Below are positions 6,628 through 8,631 of a stretch of 8,631 nucleotides of DNA, piece by piece. Origin of the DNA: Herpetosiphonaceae bacterium (GTDB taxonomy: Bacteria; Chloroflexota; Chloroflexia; Chloroflexales; Kallotenuaceae); the NCBI GenBank assembly GCA_030147335.1, contig JASKZZ010000507.1:1-8631 (forward strand). Direction: 5' to 3'. Position 1 is the stretch's first letter. Each line of letters begins with the position of its first letter. The position numbers were made by a program, and so were the translations under genes. The notes beneath the pieces are model-generated. The model had not been told where the DNA came from. It made no database searches and worked only from the letters and a program-made list of their open reading frames with translations.

Positions 6628-8631
6628 ATGATTGACGCAAGTGACAAGGCACAGCGGACGGTGTATCAGCAGTCGGTGGATGGGGTTGTCAGCGATCTTG
6701 GCAGTGATCCGCAGCGTGGCTTGAGCGAAGCGGAAGCGCGTGCGCGACGTGAGCGCTATGGTCCAAATGAGCTGGAAGCGGCAAAGCCAGTTCCGGCCTG
6801 GCGAAGGTTCTTAGCGCAATTTCAAGATGTGCTGGTGATTTTGCTGTTGATCGCGACCGCGATTTCGATTGGGCTTTGGTTGTATGAGCGTGATTCTGCG
6901 CTGCCGTATGAAGGCCTGGTTATTTTTGGCATCGTGCTGCTAAACGGCATTTTAGGCTATGTCCAGGAATCACGCGCGGAACAAGCGGTGGCGGCGCTTC
7001 GTGCTATGTCGGCGGCGAATGCAACCGTGCTGCGAGATGGTCAGCGGCAGCAAATCAATGCGACGGAGCTTGTGCCGGGCGACGTGATCATGATCGAGGA
7101 AGGCGATACCATCCCTGCTGATGGGCGGCTCATTCAGTCAACGGCGTTACAAGTGGCGGAGGCGTCGTTAACGGGTGAAAGTTTGCCGGTATCCAAAAGC
7201 ATCGAGCCAATCAGCGATGAGGTCGGGTTGGGTGACCGGCACAATATGGTGTTTAGCGGTACGGCAGCAACATATGGTCGTGGCCGGGCAATGGTGACAT
7301 CGACGGGTATGGGTTCCGAGATGGGCAAGATCGCGGGCTTGCTCCAGCGAACCGAAACCGAGGAAACGCCGCTGCAACACGAGCTGGATCGTACCGGCAA
7401 GCTGCTGGGTGTGGTTGTGCTGATCATCGCGGCGATTGTGGTCATAACGATTATTCTGGTCGAGGGTATACGCGATTTCGCGGCAATCGTCGATGTGTTG
7501 ATTTTTGGTGTGGCACTGGCGGTTGCGGCGGTTCCTGAAGGATTGCCGGCGGTTGTGACAGCGGTGCTGTCCATCGGCGTGCAGCGGATGGCACGTCGTA
7601 ACGCGATTGTTCGCAAGTTGCCTGCGGTTGAAACGCTTGGCTCGGCTAATGTGATTGCCTCCGATAAAACCGGTACGTTGACTAAAAATGAAATGACCGT
7701 GCGAACTGTTGTTACCGCCGGTGGACGCGTGGACCTCACCGGGACCGGCTATGATCCTGAGGGTGAGATCCAAATTGATGGGCATGGCGTTACCGACGAG
7801 GCGCTGCGAGCCGAGGTGGAGCGAACCCTGCGTGGGGCGGATCGAGCGAATAATTCGGAGCTGCAAAACCGTGAAGGACGCTGGGCAATTCAGGGCGATC
7901 CAACTGAAGGAGCGTTGATTGTTGCCGCGCGTAAGGTAGGGCTTTCCTCCGAGTCGCTTGATAGCCGCTTTGAACGGGTGGGCGAAGTACCCTTCTCGTC
8001 CGAGCGCAAGCTAATGACAACGGTGCATACGGATGCAACTAAGCGCGAGCGACGGATTGCATTTACCAAGGGAGCGCCCGACGTGCTGCTGCCGCGCTGT
8101 ACGCATGAGCTTGTCGGTGATGCGACGCGTCCGCTTGACGACGCACGCCGCGCTGAGGTTCGCGCGATTAATGAGGAACTTGCAGGTGAGGCGCTCCGCA
8201 CACTGGGTATTGCCTTTCGTTCGCTGCCGCCAGCAAACGCGTCCAGCGATGTTGATGATCGTGTGGAGCACGAGCTGGTCTTTTTAGGATTGGTTGGAAT
8301 GATCGATCCGCCGCGAACCGAAGTTAAGGATGCAGTTGAGGTTGCTCGACGGGCCGGAATCAGGCCAATCATGATCACCGGCGATCATCCAAAAACGGCG
8401 GCGGCAATTGCAACCGAGCTTGGCATTATGACCGGCGGTCAGGCGATGACCGGCGCTGAGCTGGAAAAACTTTCCGACGATGCGCTCACTGCCACTGTAC
8501 GCGATGTGTCGGTCTATGCTAGGGTCAATCCTGAGCATAAGCTGCGTATTGTGGAAGCGCTTCAGCGTAATCAAGACGTTGTGGCGATGACGGGCGATGG
8601 CGTGAACGACGCGCCCGCCTTGAAAACAGCC
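6628..8631 (+). CDS. P2A-type (calcium-transporting-like) P-type ATPase, 3' end beyond window
   Basis: The frame is open for 668 codons to the window edge; full-length relatives have about 900 residues, so membrane helices 5-10 are missing. In order: cation ATPase N-terminal domain (about 10-60), helices M1 (68-87) and M2 (94-111), actuator domain with TGES at 182-185, helices M3 (259-279) and M4 (287-311) with [14 protein letters not shown], phosphorylation motif [10 protein letters not shown] with Asp346, nucleotide-binding KGAPD at 481-485, TGDHPKTA at 584-591 and hinge TGDGVNDAP at 655-663. Asp346 carries the phosphoenzyme, and Glu304 in PEGLP is a cation ligand in SERCA-like pumps. PEGLP rather than CPC or a Na/K-type PEGLL argues for the calcium P2A group, not a heavy-metal pump. 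It would move cations, probably Ca2+ (possibly Mn2+), out of the cytoplasm using ATP. Ion choice depends also on M5, M6 and M8, which are outside the window. It is transcribed divergently from the hybrid kinase. Confidence 0.94.
   Translation, partial: MIDASDKAQRTVYQQSVDGVVSDLGSDPQRGLSEAEARARRERYGPNELEAAKPVPAWRRFLAQFQDVLVILLLIATAISIGLWLYERDSALPYEGLVIFGIVLLNGILGYVQESRAEQAVAALRAMSAANATVLRDGQRQQINATELVPGDVIMIEEGDTIPADGRLIQSTALQVAEASLTGESLPVSKSIEPISDEVGLGDRHNMVFSGTAATYGRGRAMVTSTGMGSEMGKIAGLLQRTETEETPLQHELDRTGKLLGVVVLIIAAIVVITIILVEGIRDFAAIVDVLIFGVALAVAAVPEGLPAVVTAVLSIGVQRMARRNAIVRKLPAVETLGSANVIASDKTGTLTKNEMTVRTVVTAGGRVDLTGTGYDPEGEIQIDGHGVTDEALRAEVERTLRGADRANNSELQNREGRWAIQGDPTEGALIVAARKVGLSSESLDSRFERVGEVPFSSERKLMTTVHTDATKRERRIAFTKGAPDVLLPRCTHELVGDATRPLDDARRAEVRAINEELAGEALRTLGIAFRSLPPANASSDVDDRVEHELVFLGLVGMIDPPRTEVKDAVEVARRAGIRPIMITGDHPKTAAAIATELGIMTGGQAMTGAELEKLSDDALTATVRDVSVYARVNPEHKLRIVEALQRNQDVVAMTGDGVNDAPALKTA

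Noticed and set aside
7134..7866. Two long overlapping open frames on the minus strand inside the cation pump gene (201 and 232 codons)
   Set aside because: They lie fully antisense to a strongly supported P-type ATPase, have Arg/Ser/Thr- or His/Asn-rich composition typical of shadow frames and show no domain motif.
1..8631. CRISPR array, tRNA or rRNA genes, tandem repeats
   Set aside because: I looked for regularly spaced repeats, tRNA T-loop signatures and rRNA-like blocks in the gaps and saw none.

Overview
The window is bacterial and densely coded: five complete or near-complete genes plus one partial gene at each end. Base composition looks only moderately GC-rich by eye. Start sites use AAGGA- or GGAG-type ribosome binding sites, with two GTG starts. 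The mix of soluble GAF-type hybrid kinase, NarL-type regulator, Maf, lipid kinase and TolB-like lipoprotein suggests Chloroflexota (Herpetosiphon or Chloroflexus relatives). That placement is inference from gene content and protein flavour, not a proven assignment.

Layout. Positions 1-3337 hold a leftward (minus-strand) cluster, read in transcription order: maf-type nucleotide pyrophosphatase (3337-2627), NarL/FixJ response regulator (2642-1893), YegS/DgkB-type lipid kinase (1896-892) and a TolB-like beta-propeller lipoprotein (879 to beyond the left edge). The first three genes overlap by 16 and 4 bases and the fourth follows after 12 bases, so this looks like one translationally coupled operon. 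Positions 3338-3696 are a gap of about 360 bases with no intact gene. It contains two hairpins and a short frameshifted stretch that weakly resembles an IS4-type transposase. Positions 3697-6303 encode, also leftward, a large soluble hybrid histidine kinase (unassigned N-terminus, GAF, GAF, HisKA with HDFNN motif, HATPase, receiver). Positions 6304-6627 are a divergent intergenic region with a perfect 12-base palindrome and a widely spaced inverted repeat. From 6628 to the right edge runs a P2A-type (calcium pump-like) P-type ATPase, cut off just after its GDGVND motif.

How the parts may work together. The hybrid kinase and the operon's response regulator are plausible signalling neighbours, but their types are not the usual pairing (HisKA hybrid kinase versus NarL regulator), so a direct partnership is unproven. 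The regulator is translated in the same unit as a house-cleaning nucleotidase, a lipid kinase and a surface lipoprotein, which hints at a cell-envelope or stress role. The cation pump is transcribed away from the kinase and the two share an upstream region. I found no CRISPR array, tRNA, rRNA or intact mobile element. Most of the window is recognisable housekeeping and signalling content. The points worth a second look are the operon composition, the palindrome before the pump, and the decayed stretch between kinase and operon.
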